The notes beneath the pieces were generated by a model that was given only the letters and a program-made list of their open reading frames with translations, ran no database searches and was not told the origin of the DNA. DNA of 64,000 bases, from the NCBI GenBank assembly GCA_027619225.1, contig JAQCFW010000006.1, positions 1-64,000 on the forward strand, in the 5' to 3' direction. The stretch comes from Bacteroidota bacterium (lineage in GTDB: Bacteria; Bacteroidota; Bacteroidia; Flavobacteriales_D; Sanyastnellaceae). Below, in pieces: positions 17,318 through 26,913 of the stretch. Both the position numbers and the translations under genes were made by a program. Position 1 is the first letter of the stretch. Every line of letters starts with the position of its first letter.

Positions 17318-18076
17318 ATGAGAAATATCGTAGCAGGAAACTGGAAAAGCAACAAATCTATAAATGAGGCCCGTGAGTGGATAGCTGTAATGGGTGTGGC
17401 GATGGGTTCTATGCCAAAAGACGTGAGGGTAATGATAGCTCCTCCAGCGCCTTATTTGTCTGAGCTCTCCGGGAGTGAACTTAATGGAATACTCATTGCG
17501 GCACAACAAGTTAGTGCGTTTTCTGATGGTGCTTATACTGGTGAGTTTACTGCTAATATGCTCGTTTCTTGTGGAGTGGACTATGCTTTGGTGGGCCACT
17601 CGGAAAGAAGAGCTGACTTCGGGGAGTCAGATGAAATAGTTGCCAAAAAAGTGCGTAGATGCATTGATGCTGGTCTAGGTGTGGTGCTTTGCTGTGGTGA
17701 AAACCTTGCTTCGAGAGATGAGGGAAGTCAGGAGTCGGTAATTAAAGCTCAGCTTGTCTCTGCCTTTGATGGTGTTAGCTCAGAGGAAATGGCAGGCGTA
17801 GTGGTTGCATATGAACCTATTTGGGCTATTGGAACAGGGAGGACTGCATCTGCTGCTCAGGCAGCGGAAATGCATCGTTTTATTAGACATTACCTCGCCG
17901 ATAGGTTTGATGCTGATACCGCATTGAAAACTTCAATTTTATATGGCGGAAGTTGTAAGCCATCGAATGCAGATGAGATTTTTACAAGTCCCGATGTAGA
18001 TGGAGGATTGATTGGTGGCGCTTCGTTAGACACGTCTGATTTTCAGTTAATTATAAAAGCTGATTCAAGTCTTTAA
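17318..18076 (+). CDS. tpiA: Triosephosphate isomerase
   Basis: TpiA interconverts dihydroxyacetone phosphate and glyceraldehyde 3-phosphate in glycolysis. The start at 17318 gives MRNIVAGNWKSNKS, with the substrate lysine Lys10, and a standard length of 252 residues; an upstream in-frame start would add 18 atypical residues and run into recQ. The electrophilic histidine is in VGHSERR near residue 92 and the catalytic glutamate in AYEPIWAIGTG near 165. The phosphate-binding end reads YGGSCKPSNA and GGLIGGASL. It is followed 19 nt later by prmA, a common neighbour in this phylum as I recall, so the two probably form an operon. Confidence 0.97.
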   Translation: MRNIVAGNWKSNKSINEAREWIAVMGVAMGSMPKDVRVMIAPPAPYLSELSGSELNGILIAAQQVSAFSDGAYTGEFTANMLVSCGVDYALVGHSERRADFGESDEIVAKKVRRCIDAGLGVVLCCGENLASRDEGSQESVIKAQLVSAFDGVSSEEMAGVVVAYEPIWAIGTGRTASAAQAAEMHRFIRHYLADRFDADTALKTSILYGGSCKPSNADEIFTSPDVDGGLIGGASLDTSDFQLIIKADSSL

Positions 18077-18095
18077 TTAATCAGTTCTAAGTTCA

Positions 18096-18974
18096 ATGAG
18101 TAGAGAATTTATACGTGCTGACTATCTTAAACTCGACATTAAGTTTACGCCTTTGCTGCCGGCACGTGAGGTCGCTATTGCCTGGCTTTCAGAGTTGGAT
18201 TTTGAAGTTTTTGAACCTACAGACGAAGGTTTGACAGCGTATATTCCCGAGCAATTTGTAGGTAAGCCTGAGCTTTTAGATGTTAAAATGAGATTGATGG
18301 GATTGGCTGAGGTTGTTTGGTCTGAAAGTATCGTGAAGACAAGGAACTGGAATGCTGAATGGGAAGCGAATTACGAGCCTGTTTATGTCGGAGAAAGAGC
18401 CATAGTAAGAGCGCCTTTCCACAGTTTGCCGGAAAAGGCAGAGAAGGATTTTTTAGATGTTGTTATCGTGCCTCATATGTCTTTCGGTACAGGGCACCAC
18501 GATACAACACTTTTAATGATGCACACTTTGCTAGATTTAGAAGTCAAAGGGATGACGGTATTAGACATGGGTTGCGGAACCGGGGTGTTAGCAATCGCAG
18601 CTTTGAAGCTTGGAGCAGCCTCAGTACTCGCGATCGATATTGAAGAGGGAGCCTACATAAACACGATAGAAAACGCTGAATTGAATGGTTTTTCTGTAGA
18701 TGATCGTCTTGTTGTGGTTTGTGGCGACGCTTCAAATTTGTCTGGGACGCGTATAAATGATGTTATTCTTGCGAACATAAATAGGAATATTTTAGTTCAG
18801 GATATGTCATGTTATGACAATGTCTTGAGTCCTGGAGGCCAAATCGCTTTGTCTGGATTCTTTGTTGGAGATGTGCCTGTTTTACAAAGGGTGATCGATG
18901 GGCTTGGGTGGCGTGTTGAGGAGGTTAAGGATAGTGAAGGGTGGGCGTGTATTATTTGTGTGAAACCCGAGTAG
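18096..18974 (+). CDS. prmA: Ribosomal protein L11 methyltransferase
   Basis: PrmA adds methyl groups to ribosomal protein L11 using SAM. At 292 residues it has the normal length. The short N-terminal substrate-recognition domain is followed by MSFGTGHHDTTLLMM near 128-142, a signature of the family, and the SAM-binding loop VLDMGCGTGVLAIAALKLGA near 153. DVILANINRNIL near 227 matches the catalytic NPPF/NIxxN-type region. It lies 19 nt after tpiA and 45 nt before the large secreted-protein gene. Confidence 0.94.
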   Translation: MSREFIRADYLKLDIKFTPLLPAREVAIAWLSELDFEVFEPTDEGLTAYIPEQFVGKPELLDVKMRLMGLAEVVWSESIVKTRNWNAEWEANYEPVYVGERAIVRAPFHSLPEKAEKDFLDVVIVPHMSFGTGHHDTTLLMMHTLLDLEVKGMTVLDMGCGTGVLAIAALKLGAASVLAIDIEEGAYINTIENAELNGFSVDDRLVVVCGDASNLSGTRINDVILANINRNILVQDMSCYDNVLSPGGQIALSGFFVGDVPVLQRVIDGLGWRVEEVKDSEGWACIICVKPE

Positions 18975-19019
18975 CAGTTATAGCAGATACTCATCAATGA
19001 CTTCCTACATTGTAGGTTG

Positions 19020-22000
19020 ATGCGAGGAACAAATTCATTATACACGTTAAGGTCTGTAATAGCAATTGCAGCGATGTGTATTATTTGGTCAATCTCTTTT
19101 GAAGCGTTCGCTCAGTCAGACCAGTCACCAAGGGATGATTTGCCATCTGCTCAATCCTTTGTGAAGGAACTTCAAGATGATTTTGCTAAAGGCGAGGCTG
19201 AAAACTCAGCGTGGCTCCGTAAGGTTTTCACACCTCAGCTTTTAAGCCCCTCTACGCCTAAGTCGATTCAGGACACAATCATTTCAACGACTTTACAGCT
19301 GCAGTCGATTCATCTCAAGAATTCTTCTGGAATTGTTGGATATTTGAGGGGCGTTTCTGAGCAGCTTGATACAGGAATGGATTCTGTTCTTTGGGGCGAT
19401 TGGCACGCCCAAATAGCCGCAATGTCTGAAAATAAGAGGTGGAGAAAAGAAATCAACAATTACCTTGAGATTTCACCTAAGCTTTTTAAAAATGGATCAA
19501 TAGCAGATGAGGGTTTGTCTGGCTGGCATTTCGATGGGGGTGAAATGGAGTTTGGAATAGACTCATTGCCGTATGTGAAATTTACCGATGGATCACTCGT
19601 TTGTACTTTAAATGGTGACACATCGAGAATAAGGCAAACGAACGGCGTGTTTTTACCCACTTTGTCTAAATGGAAGGGTGAGGGAGGATTTGTGAATTGG
19701 GAAGGGACAGTATTTGTAGATAGCCTTCAGTTCGTCGAACTAAACGATTACGAGGTGAAGCTTTCGGGGAGTTACTTTTCAGCATACCCAGTAACGTTTC
19801 ACACAAGTCTTTTCGATGAGGCGATAGAAGGCAAGCTCGATTTTAAAGTCAAAGCCTCGAGATCGATTCAGGAGCAGACTTACCCTAGGTTTGAGTCAAA
19901 GGCAGAGAAGCTAGTGATTGTAAATATTTTCCCCAACATGGATTTTGTGGGAGGCATTGTTGTCAAAGGCTCTAAGCTAAGTGGCACGTCCATCGGGGAC
20001 ACCCCGGGATATTTAAAAATCTACAACAATGATACACTCTTTGTTCGCTGCTTTGTAGATGAGATGTTGTTTATGCGTGAGGGGTTGTCAGCTACAAAGT
20101 CAACAATATCTATTTACTTGGACAAGGACAGTATTTACCATCCAAACATCGCCGTGAGATACGATGATATAGGCAAGAGACTTCGCGTTGTTAGAGATGA
20201 AGAAGGCGTAGGACTGCAGGCATTTTCCGACTCCTACCACAAAATTGATTTTCATGTAGAGGCGTTGACATGGGAAATTGGTGGTAGAACAGTAGATTTA
20301 GGCGCTATAGTCCCTTCGAGTCGTGCCTTGGGGGTCTTCAGATCTCATGCAAATTTCGACAAGCGAACTTTTGACAATATGACGGGCCAAGCTTTAATTA
20401 ACCCACTTGTGGAGCTGGGGCGCTTTGTACATAGCAACCCATCTTCTGGTTTCTACGCTTCTGAGTATGCCTCTTTCCTAAAACTGAGCGTGGTTCAATC
20501 TAGATTAATACTCATGAACTTGGCCCTTGAAGGTTACGTTACTTACGATGAGACGGATTACTGGTGTGAATGGTTACCTAAAGCGGAAAAGCACCTACAA
20601 TGCAATAGATTTCTTATAGATTATGACGTTCTTGCTTTTCGTTCAGAAGTCTTAAACGGAGTGAACGCTCAGCTTGGTTTGGTAGACAAAACACTTGAAA
20701 TTCAAGGTCTTTCAAGCTTTAAACTCAGCGAAGCCCAAAACGTAGTGGTGTCTCCTAAAAACGGATATATCAAAATGTCTGGAAATCGAGATTTTACATT
20801 TGGCGGACGCGTACAGGCAGGTAATTTCGAGTTTAATGGAAAGAACTTTAAGTTTAACTATGACGATTTTACAATTGCATTAAACGCTGTTGATCAGATG
20901 CATATTCGAGCAGAAGTTGAGGGGGAGAAAGGAGTCGATGGAAACCCAAAGACCAGGTTAGTAAGAAACTCTATAGATGGAATTTCTGGCACCATAGAGT
21001 TGGATCATCCCTCAAATCGATCCGGTTGGAAGTCAGAGTTCTACACTCACTATCCAGTTCTTAACAGTGTGAAGCCCTCGTATGTTTACTACGACTCACA
21101 GAACATACATCAAGGTGCTTACCACAAAAATAGATTCAGGTACGCTTTAGATCCTTTCGCTATAGATAGCTTGGACAACTTTATGAAGGCAAATATGAGT
21201 TTTACTGGAGAGCTTTTAGCAGATGGGATTATTCCCAATCTCGAAGTCGATCTAAAACTAATGGATGACTTCTCTTTAGGAATAGAGGCCAGTAGTCCTC
21301 CAGAAGGATTTCCCCTTTTCTTAGGTGTGGGTACTATATACGCTGATTTAAAGCTCAATATGAACGGTCTTCAAGGAACTGGAGAAATAGAATTCCTGAC
21401 TTCTAATTTTCGAGGTGAGGACATGGTTTTGGTTCCAGACTCAGCCTTCGGAAATACGAGTGAGTATATTAACAATGCTTCTTACGAACATGTGCCTGAG
21501 GTCTTCGCAACTACGACAGAGTTTACCCTCAATAGAAATATACAATCGGGTGATCCAGTACTCGATGTAAGGTCTGATTTAAGCAGGTTAAAGTGTTTTA
21601 ACGACAATGTGTTGCTTGGAGGTGCACTTCACTTGAGTAGGTCTGGTATGACGGCGAATGGTGAGTTTGAATTTGAAGATGCCTTCCTAACATCCAAGTT
21701 GTTTAACATGGAAGAACGAGCTATCCTTGCTGATACCGCACATTTCGAAATTACGGGTAACGATTTAAATGCACTCGCTTTTGAAACGGAAAATGTGAAT
21801 GCAAATGTGAATTTCGACAGACGTGCTGGTGAATTCATTTCTCACGAAGGGGTTACTGAAATTGCTTTGCCGGCTGTGAGGTACATCTGTGAAATGGATA
21901 GGTTTACATGGTTTATGGATGATGACCAAATCGAATTGGAAAACTCTTTCACTGATAACGAAGAACTCTTGTTCTCAGACTTAGCCGACCGAAAGTATTC

Positions 22001-23522
22001 AAATTTCTTTTCCGTCCATCCAGGTCAGGACTCCCTTCACTTTTCATGTACAAAAGCATTGTACATGGTAGAAGAAGCCGTGGTAATGTGTAGAGATGTA
22101 AGAGCTATGGCAGTTGCTGATGCTGAGATTTGGCCTGATAGCGGAAACGTAACAATAAGGAGAGATGCTGCGATGGACATCTTACTTAATGCGCAAATTT
22201 ATGCGAACGATGTCTCGCGTTACCACAGGTTTTTTGATGCGAAAGTCTTTGTGCGTGGGCGCTTAGATTACCAAGCTTCAGGCTCATATATTTATAAAGA
22301 TGCTGTGGGAATTGATTGGCCTATCTTTTTCAAAAACATCGCAGTTGATGATTCATATACTACTTTTTCTCAGGGCGATATTGAGATTGATCAAGAGTTT
22401 TATTTAAGTCCTTATTTTGAGTTCACTGGGGAAGTAATGCTTCAGGCCAATAGAAAAAATTTAGAATTTGAGGGAGGTACGAGACTTGCTTTCGAATGTG
22501 ATAAATTTAGGCGTGAGTGGATCCGATTTAATGGTGTGATAGACCCTGTAAATGTAGCAATCCCTATTGATTCAGTAGTTAAAGAAATGATGATGTCACA
22601 TTTAGGGGTGGGGGTATTGCTCACGGATGATTCGCCTTTCGAAGCGTATGCTGGGTTCTTTACGAAGAAGCCTGACAGAGGCGATATAGAGATTTTTAAA
22701 CCTGAGGGAAATCTGAGATTTGACAAGGCCAATTCAAGGTATGTTGTTGCTTCTGATGATAAATTCCGCAACCCAAAGCTGCCAGGGACATTAACAGAAC
22801 TCCCTTTTGATGGTTGTGGAGTATTTTCCTCGGGGTCGACTACTCTGCCTCTAGATTTAAGTATTATTGACCACACATTTGTGGGTGATGTTTGGGAAAG
22901 TGAGTCTGGCAAGATCGAGATGCGAGGATCTCTTGCTTTAAATATGTATATGTCGAAAGATTTAGAATCCCATTTGGCTGAGCAACTCACAAATGCTTCC
23001 GTTGCGACACCCCTTGATTTCAGTTCTACCAATTATGAATATGCTTTAAGAGAGATTGCAGGGATGGAAGTGGCTGACAATGCTCTTAGAGAATTATCGA
23101 GAGAAGGAACGTATAAAAAGGTACCTAAAGAAGTGAGGTTTACGATGATGCTCACAGGTCTTGAGCTTGCGTATGATCCATATGAAGATGCGTTTATTTC
23201 TACTGCAGAAATAGGAATCGCAACAATAGGAGATGACGCTGTCTTCAGAACGATGCCTGGAAGGGTAGAGTTAGTTCGGGGAAGAAATCGCGATGAGTTA
23301 AAAGTCTATTTTCATATCAGTGAGGGACATTGGTATTATTTCGAATATGATACTTTTTTAAACTTCGAGACCAATGACATGTACTTTATGGAAGTCTGGA
23401 ATAAACTCAAGCCCAAGGAGAAGGTGTTAACACATCCAGTTACTGAAAAGTCCATAAAAATGCAAGTATCTAGGAGTGGTCTTCGTGATGAATTTGTAGA
23501 TAGATTTCGTGATTTTGAATAA
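19020..23522 (+). CDS. Large (1,500-residue) secreted protein of unknown function
   Basis: I do not recognise a named family here. The protein begins with a signal peptide (VIAIAAMCIIWSISFEAFAQ), so it is exported. No transmembrane helices, T9SS sorting domain, catalytic motif or lipobox is visible. From about residue 180 it appears to be almost wholly short beta strands with alternating polar and hydrophobic residues, as in long beta-taco or beta-solenoid proteins of the AsmA/TamB/LptD kind (for example IKMSGNRDFTFGGRVQ, GNFEFNGKNFKFNYDDF, GALHLSRSGMTANGEFEFED). Two similar feature blocks near 570-620 and 860-920 may be repeats. The start is the ATG at 19020, next to an in-frame TTG. It follows prmA and precedes fadH by 17 nt. 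A role in lipid or polysaccharide transport is only a guess. Confidence 0.85.
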   Translation: MRGTNSLYTLRSVIAIAAMCIIWSISFEAFAQSDQSPRDDLPSAQSFVKELQDDFAKGEAENSAWLRKVFTPQLLSPSTPKSIQDTIISTTLQLQSIHLKNSSGIVGYLRGVSEQLDTGMDSVLWGDWHAQIAAMSENKRWRKEINNYLEISPKLFKNGSIADEGLSGWHFDGGEMEFGIDSLPYVKFTDGSLVCTLNGDTSRIRQTNGVFLPTLSKWKGEGGFVNWEGTVFVDSLQFVELNDYEVKLSGSYFSAYPVTFHTSLFDEAIEGKLDFKVKASRSIQEQTYPRFESKAEKLVIVNIFPNMDFVGGIVVKGSKLSGTSIGDTPGYLKIYNNDTLFVRCFVDEMLFMREGLSATKSTISIYLDKDSIYHPNIAVRYDDIGKRLRVVRDEEGVGLQAFSDSYHKIDFHVEALTWEIGGRTVDLGAIVPSSRALGVFRSHANFDKRTFDNMTGQALINPLVELGRFVHSNPSSGFYASEYASFLKLSVVQSRLILMNLALEGYVTYDETDYWCEWLPKAEKHLQCNRFLIDYDVLAFRSEVLNGVNAQLGLVDKTLEIQGLSSFKLSEAQNVVVSPKNGYIKMSGNRDFTFGGRVQAGNFEFNGKNFKFNYDDFTIALNAVDQMHIRAEVEGEKGVDGNPKTRLVRNSIDGISGTIELDHPSNRSGWKSEFYTHYPVLNSVKPSYVYYDSQNIHQGAYHKNRFRYALDPFAIDSLDNFMKANMSFTGELLADGIIPNLEVDLKLMDDFSLGIEASSPPEGFPLFLGVGTIYADLKLNMNGLQGTGEIEFLTSNFRGEDMVLVPDSAFGNTSEYINNASYEHVPEVFATTTEFTLNRNIQSGDPVLDVRSDLSRLKCFNDNVLLGGALHLSRSGMTANGEFEFEDAFLTSKLFNMEERAILADTAHFEITGNDLNALAFETENVNANVNFDRRAGEFISHEGVTEIALPAVRYICEMDRFTWFMDDDQIELENSFTDNEELLFSDLADRKYSNFFSVHPGQDSLHFSCTKALYMVEEAVVMCRDVRAMAVADAEIWPDSGNVTIRRDAAMDILLNAQIYANDVSRYHRFFDAKVFVRGRLDYQASGSYIYKDAVGIDWPIFFKNIAVDDSYTTFSQGDIEIDQEFYLSPYFEFTGEVMLQANRKNLEFEGGTRLAFECDKFRREWIRFNGVIDPVNVAIPIDSVVKEMMMSHLGVGVLLTDDSPFEAYAGFFTKKPDRGDIEIFKPEGNLRFDKANSRYVVASDDKFRNPKLPGTLTELPFDGCGVFSSGSTTLPLDLSIIDHTFVGDVWESESGKIEMRGSLALNMYMSKDLESHLAEQLTNASVATPLDFSSTNYEYALREIAGMEVADNALRELSREGTYKKVPKEVRFTMMLTGLELAYDPYEDAFISTAEIGIATIGDDAVFRTMPGRVELVRGRNRDELKVYFHISEGHWYYFEYDTFLNFETNDMYFMEVWNKLKPKEKVLTHPVTEKSIKMQVSRSGLRDEFVDRFRDFE

Positions 23523-23539
23523 AAATCTTAAAAAAACAG

Positions 23540-25597
23540 ATGCCAAAAATAAATAAATTTCCCCTACTTTTTTCCCCCATTAAACTTGGCTCACTGACGC
23601 TATCAAATAGAGTCATCATGGGGTCAATGCATACTGGTCTAGAAGAAGAAAAGGGAGGATTTAAACACCTTGCTAGATTCTATGCAGATCGTGTTAAGGG
23701 AGGGGTGGCGCTTATCGTAACGGGGGGTATTTCACCTAACAGAGCTGGGGTGACTATTTTCGGTGGGGCGAGACTATCAAACATCTTTCATGTCGCCAAG
23801 CACAGGGTGATAACTAATGCTGTAAAATCTGAGGGAGGAAATATTGTTATGCAAATTCTCCATGCAGGGAGATATGCCTATACACCATTTAATGTGGCAC
23901 CTTCAGCGATCAAAGCTCCCATAAATAGATTTAAGCCCAGAGCCCTTTCTTCAAGAGGAGTAGAAAGGACGATAAAAGATTTCGTAAAGACAGCGGTCTT
24001 AGCTAAAAGAGCTGGATATAGTGGGGTGGAAGTAATGGGGTCGGAGGGGTATTTAATTAATGAATTTATTGCATCGGAGACGAACCACAGAACAGATAAA
24101 TGGGGAGGGAGTTTCGAAAACCGAATCCAATTTCCCAAAGATATAGTTAGGCGCATACGAGAAGCTGTGGGACCAGATTTTTTGATTATGTACAGGTTAA
24201 GCATGTTGGACTTGGTAGTTGGAGGTAGCTCTTGGGAAGAGGTTGAGCACCTTGCGAAGGATATTGAGATTGCAGGGGCGGATGTAATTAATACAGGAAT
24301 TGGTTGGCATGAGGCGAGGATTCCTACCATTGCGACGATGGTTCCTCGAGGTGGTTTTGCCTTTGTAACGAAACGACTCATGGGAAAGGTGGGGATCCCC
24401 CTCATTACCACCAATCGCTTTAACGACCCTGTAGATTGTGAGAAGGCACTTAAAGATGGATGTTCAGATATGATTTCTATGGCTCGGCCTTTCCTTGCAG
24501 ACCCCAATTTGATGAAAAAGGCTCAAGAAGGTGAGTCTGAGAAAATTAATACTTGCATAGGGTGTAACCAAGCATGCTTAGATCATGTATTTAAACGCAA
24601 AGCTGCTTCTTGCCTTGTTAATCCACGTGCGTGTGAAGAAAACAAGTGGTTTGATGCTTCAATACAGGCCAGTTCCAACGGAAAGAAAGTGGCCGTAGTG
24701 GGTGGTGGCCCAGCTGGAATGAGCTGTGCTTCGGAACTTGCCAGCTTGGGATTTGAGGTAACACTTTTTGAGCAATCCCATGAATTGGGAGGTCAATTTA
24801 ATGTTGCCAAACTTATCCCAGGTAAAAACGAATTTCAAGCTACGATAAGACATTTTTCAAGTAGGCTTTTAGATTTAGGCGTTGATGTGCGCTTAAATAC
24901 AAAAGCTGATGCTGAACAGTTAAAAGCTGAGGGGTATTCAGATGTAGTACTTGCTTCTGGAGTTCTGCCAAGATCTTGGAAAATACCTGGTTCTGATAGG
25001 CCAGAGGTAGTCAACTATTTAGATGTTTTACGTGGGAAGGTTTCTGTTGGGGAGAGGGTAGCTATTGTGGGCGCCGGAGGAATAGGATTCGATGTGGCTG
25101 ATTTCCTCACCCACGACTCAGACTCTGAGGGGTTCCATAAGTCTTGGGGTATAGATAAGAATTTATCCGAGCGGGGAGGTCTGATTTCGTCTGCACGAAC
25201 GAAGTCTAAGAGGTCTGTTCATCTTTTACAGCGTAGTCCGGGAAAACCAGGCGCAAAACTCGGAAAAACTACCGGTTGGATTCACAGGATGACCTTGCGG
25301 GAGCGTGGCGTAAACATGTGGGGTGGCATAACGTATTCGAGGTTAGATAATGAAGGCCTACACCTCACTCACCTAGAAAAAGGTGATGTTACTCTCAAAG
25401 TGGATACTGTCGTAGTTTGTACTGGCCAAACTCCATTTGCACCCCTTCTAGAAGAATTAAAATCCTCGGGACTCAACATCTCTCTCATAGGAGGCGCAGC
25501 CAACTGTAGAGGGTTGGATGCTCAAAGGGCAATTCGAGAAGGTCTCAAGCTCGCAACAGAGCTTGCAAAGGAGCTCGCAGCTAATGTCTCAGCTTAG
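23540..25597 (+). CDS. fadH: 2,4-dienoyl-CoA reductase-like flavoprotein
   Basis: A 685-residue enzyme with the FadH layout; FadH reduces 2,4-dienoyl-CoA during breakdown of unsaturated fatty acids. Residues 1 to about 330 form an Old Yellow Enzyme FMN barrel (SPIKLGSLTLSNRVIMGSMH, LHAGRYAYT, GYLINEFIASETNHRTDKWG). CIGCNQACLDHVF and the following cysteines near 334-355 bind a 4Fe-4S cluster. The rest holds FAD and NAD(P)H sites (VAVVGGGPAGMSCASELA, VAIVGAGGIGFDVADFL), and GGQFNVAKLIPGKNEF is typical of FadH. Related trimethylamine dehydrogenase-like enzymes share this layout, so the substrate is inferred. The end overlaps the convergent plsC by 17 nt. Confidence 0.88.
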   Translation: MPKINKFPLLFSPIKLGSLTLSNRVIMGSMHTGLEEEKGGFKHLARFYADRVKGGVALIVTGGISPNRAGVTIFGGARLSNIFHVAKHRVITNAVKSEGGNIVMQILHAGRYAYTPFNVAPSAIKAPINRFKPRALSSRGVERTIKDFVKTAVLAKRAGYSGVEVMGSEGYLINEFIASETNHRTDKWGGSFENRIQFPKDIVRRIREAVGPDFLIMYRLSMLDLVVGGSSWEEVEHLAKDIEIAGADVINTGIGWHEARIPTIATMVPRGGFAFVTKRLMGKVGIPLITTNRFNDPVDCEKALKDGCSDMISMARPFLADPNLMKKAQEGESEKINTCIGCNQACLDHVFKRKAASCLVNPRACEENKWFDASIQASSNGKKVAVVGGGPAGMSCASELASLGFEVTLFEQSHELGGQFNVAKLIPGKNEFQATIRHFSSRLLDLGVDVRLNTKADAEQLKAEGYSDVVLASGVLPRSWKIPGSDRPEVVNYLDVLRGKVSVGERVAIVGAGGIGFDVADFLTHDSDSEGFHKSWGIDKNLSERGGLISSARTKSKRSVHLLQRSPGKPGAKLGKTTGWIHRMTLRERGVNMWGGITYSRLDNEGLHLTHLEKGDVTLKVDTVVVCTGQTPFAPLLEELKSSGLNISLIGGAANCRGLDAQRAIREGLKLATELAKELAANVSA

Positions 25598-26312
25598 CTT
25601 GAAGATCTTTAACAGCCTCGAAGCTCTTGTCCCTTAATTCCTCTACATTAGAGGAGTAAATGGGTTTTCCGAATCTTACTACAACAGGTTTTGAAGGCTT
25701 TCTTATGATAAAAGTATGCGGAGGCAAGATCTCTCCCATGCCCTCATGATAAACAGGTACTACTGGAGCTCCAGCATTAGAAGCAAGATGAAAACCGCCC
25801 TTTTTAAATGGTTGAATTTCATTCGTTTTGAATCGACTTCCTTCAGGGTACACGAGTACGCTACGACCATTTCTCAATGTTTTCTCCAACTTTTTAATGG
25901 CCTGCTTTGCCATTTTAATATTCCCTCTTTCTACGAAAACGGTTCCCACTCTTTCATTCGCGCCACCCAGAAGAGGAACTTTTTTTATTCCAGCTTTTGC
26001 AATAAAAACGATGGGAGTAGGTGTAGATGCAAAGGCTAAGTTTATATCTAAGTAGCTAGAGTGATTGGAAACCAAAACCGCTCCACGGCCCGATTTAAAT
26101 AACGCCTCAGTTTCAGGATGTAACTGAACATCTAGCTCAGCTCCGACGATCCACTTCATCAGAAACTCACTCCAATATTTCTTCGCAAATTTCCTTAAAA
26201 CCAACTCAGAACTGTTCGGGAAAATAATGAGAGTTATCAAAGCTGTACCACACCAAAAGGCTGAATACCATACAGTCAATACAGTCCTGAAAAACCCGAT
26301 CACTAACCTCAT
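25581..26312 (-). CDS. plsC: 1-acyl-glycerol-3-phosphate acyltransferase
   Basis: PlsC transfers an acyl chain to lysophosphatidic acid, giving phosphatidic acid for membrane lipids. The 243-residue protein has one N-terminal hydrophobic segment (VIGFFRTVLTVWYSAFWCGT) that anchors it to the inner membrane. The acyltransferase motifs are NHSSYLDIN near residue 81 (the NHx4D box), FVERGN near 129, and YPEGSRF near 154. It starts on the last base of the rluE stop codon (TGATG), so translation is coupled to the upstream pseudouridine synthase. Other members of the PlsC superfamily, such as lyso-ornithine-lipid acylases, cannot be excluded. Confidence 0.9.
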   Translation of the reverse strand: MRLVIGFFRTVLTVWYSAFWCGTALITLIIFPNSSELVLRKFAKKYWSEFLMKWIVGAELDVQLHPETEALFKSGRGAVLVSNHSSYLDINLAFASTPTPIVFIAKAGIKKVPLLGGANERVGTVFVERGNIKMAKQAIKKLEKTLRNGRSVLVYPEGSRFKTNEIQPFKKGGFHLASNAGAPVVPVYHEGMGEILPPHTFIIRKPSKPVVVRFGKPIYSSNVEELRDKSFEAVKDLQAKLRH

Positions 26313-26893
26313 CAGATGAGCTTACTAATTTCCGCTTCGGAGATCTCACGTACTTCTCCAGCTTTTAATCCATCTAACTTAAATGGCCCGATGGCCTCTC
26401 TTATAAGTCTTAAAGTAGGTAGGCCAGAAGCTGCGGTCATCTTCCTAACCTGTCTGTTCTTCCCTTCTGTGAGCGTAATAGAAATCCAAGAGTCTGGAAT
26501 GTTTTTGCGTACACGAATAGGAGGGAGGCGAGCTACGTAATCTGGCTGAGGGTCTAAGATCGCCACTTTGCATGGGCGAGTCTTAAATTCTTTGCCTTTT
26601 ACTTTCAGTAACATCGGATTCTGTAATTTTCTGAGATCAGATAAGTCAGGAGTGCCTTCTACCTGCGCATGGTATGTACGAGGGTGTCCGTTCTCTGGAG
26701 ACAGGAGTTCAGAATTCAATCTCTTGTCATTCGTAAGCAGCAACAGCCCCTCAGAATCAGTGTCTAATCTTCCCACAGAATATACATCGCTCTCAAATGT
26801 AAAGTCTACATCAGCGATAGAAGGATGTCCTCCTTCACGTGTAAACTGGCTTAACATGCCAAATGGCTTATGCAGCAGGTAATACTTTTTCAT
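26312..26893 (-). CDS. RluE-like rRNA pseudouridine synthase
   Basis: A 193-residue pseudouridine synthase of the RsuA family in its short form without an S4 domain, most like RluE, which modifies U2457 of 23S rRNA in E. coli. The catalytic aspartate is in SVGRLDTDSEGLLLLTND near residue 43. Other family blocks are LLHKPFGMLSQF at the start, and GKNRQVRKMTAASGLPTLRLIR near the C-terminus. It is the middle gene of a minus-strand run: 20 nt after the PD40 lipoprotein gene and overlapping plsC by one base. The precise target is inferred, so I give no symbol. Confidence 0.88.
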   Translation of the reverse strand: MKKYYLLHKPFGMLSQFTREGGHPSIADVDFTFESDVYSVGRLDTDSEGLLLLTNDKRLNSELLSPENGHPRTYHAQVEGTPDLSDLRKLQNPMLLKVKGKEFKTRPCKVAILDPQPDYVARLPPIRVRKNIPDSWISITLTEGKNRQVRKMTAASGLPTLRLIREAIGPFKLDGLKAGEVREISEAEISKLI

Positions 26894-26913
26894 GGTTCAA
26901 AAGTAGTCAATGT

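Noticed and set aside
22442-23032. 196-codon open frame antisense to the 1,500-residue protein gene
   Set aside because: No start context or recognisable motif; the plus-strand frame is continuous with coherent protein features.
23878-24507. 209-codon open frame antisense to fadH
   Set aside because: Fully inside a gene with clear family motifs on the other strand.
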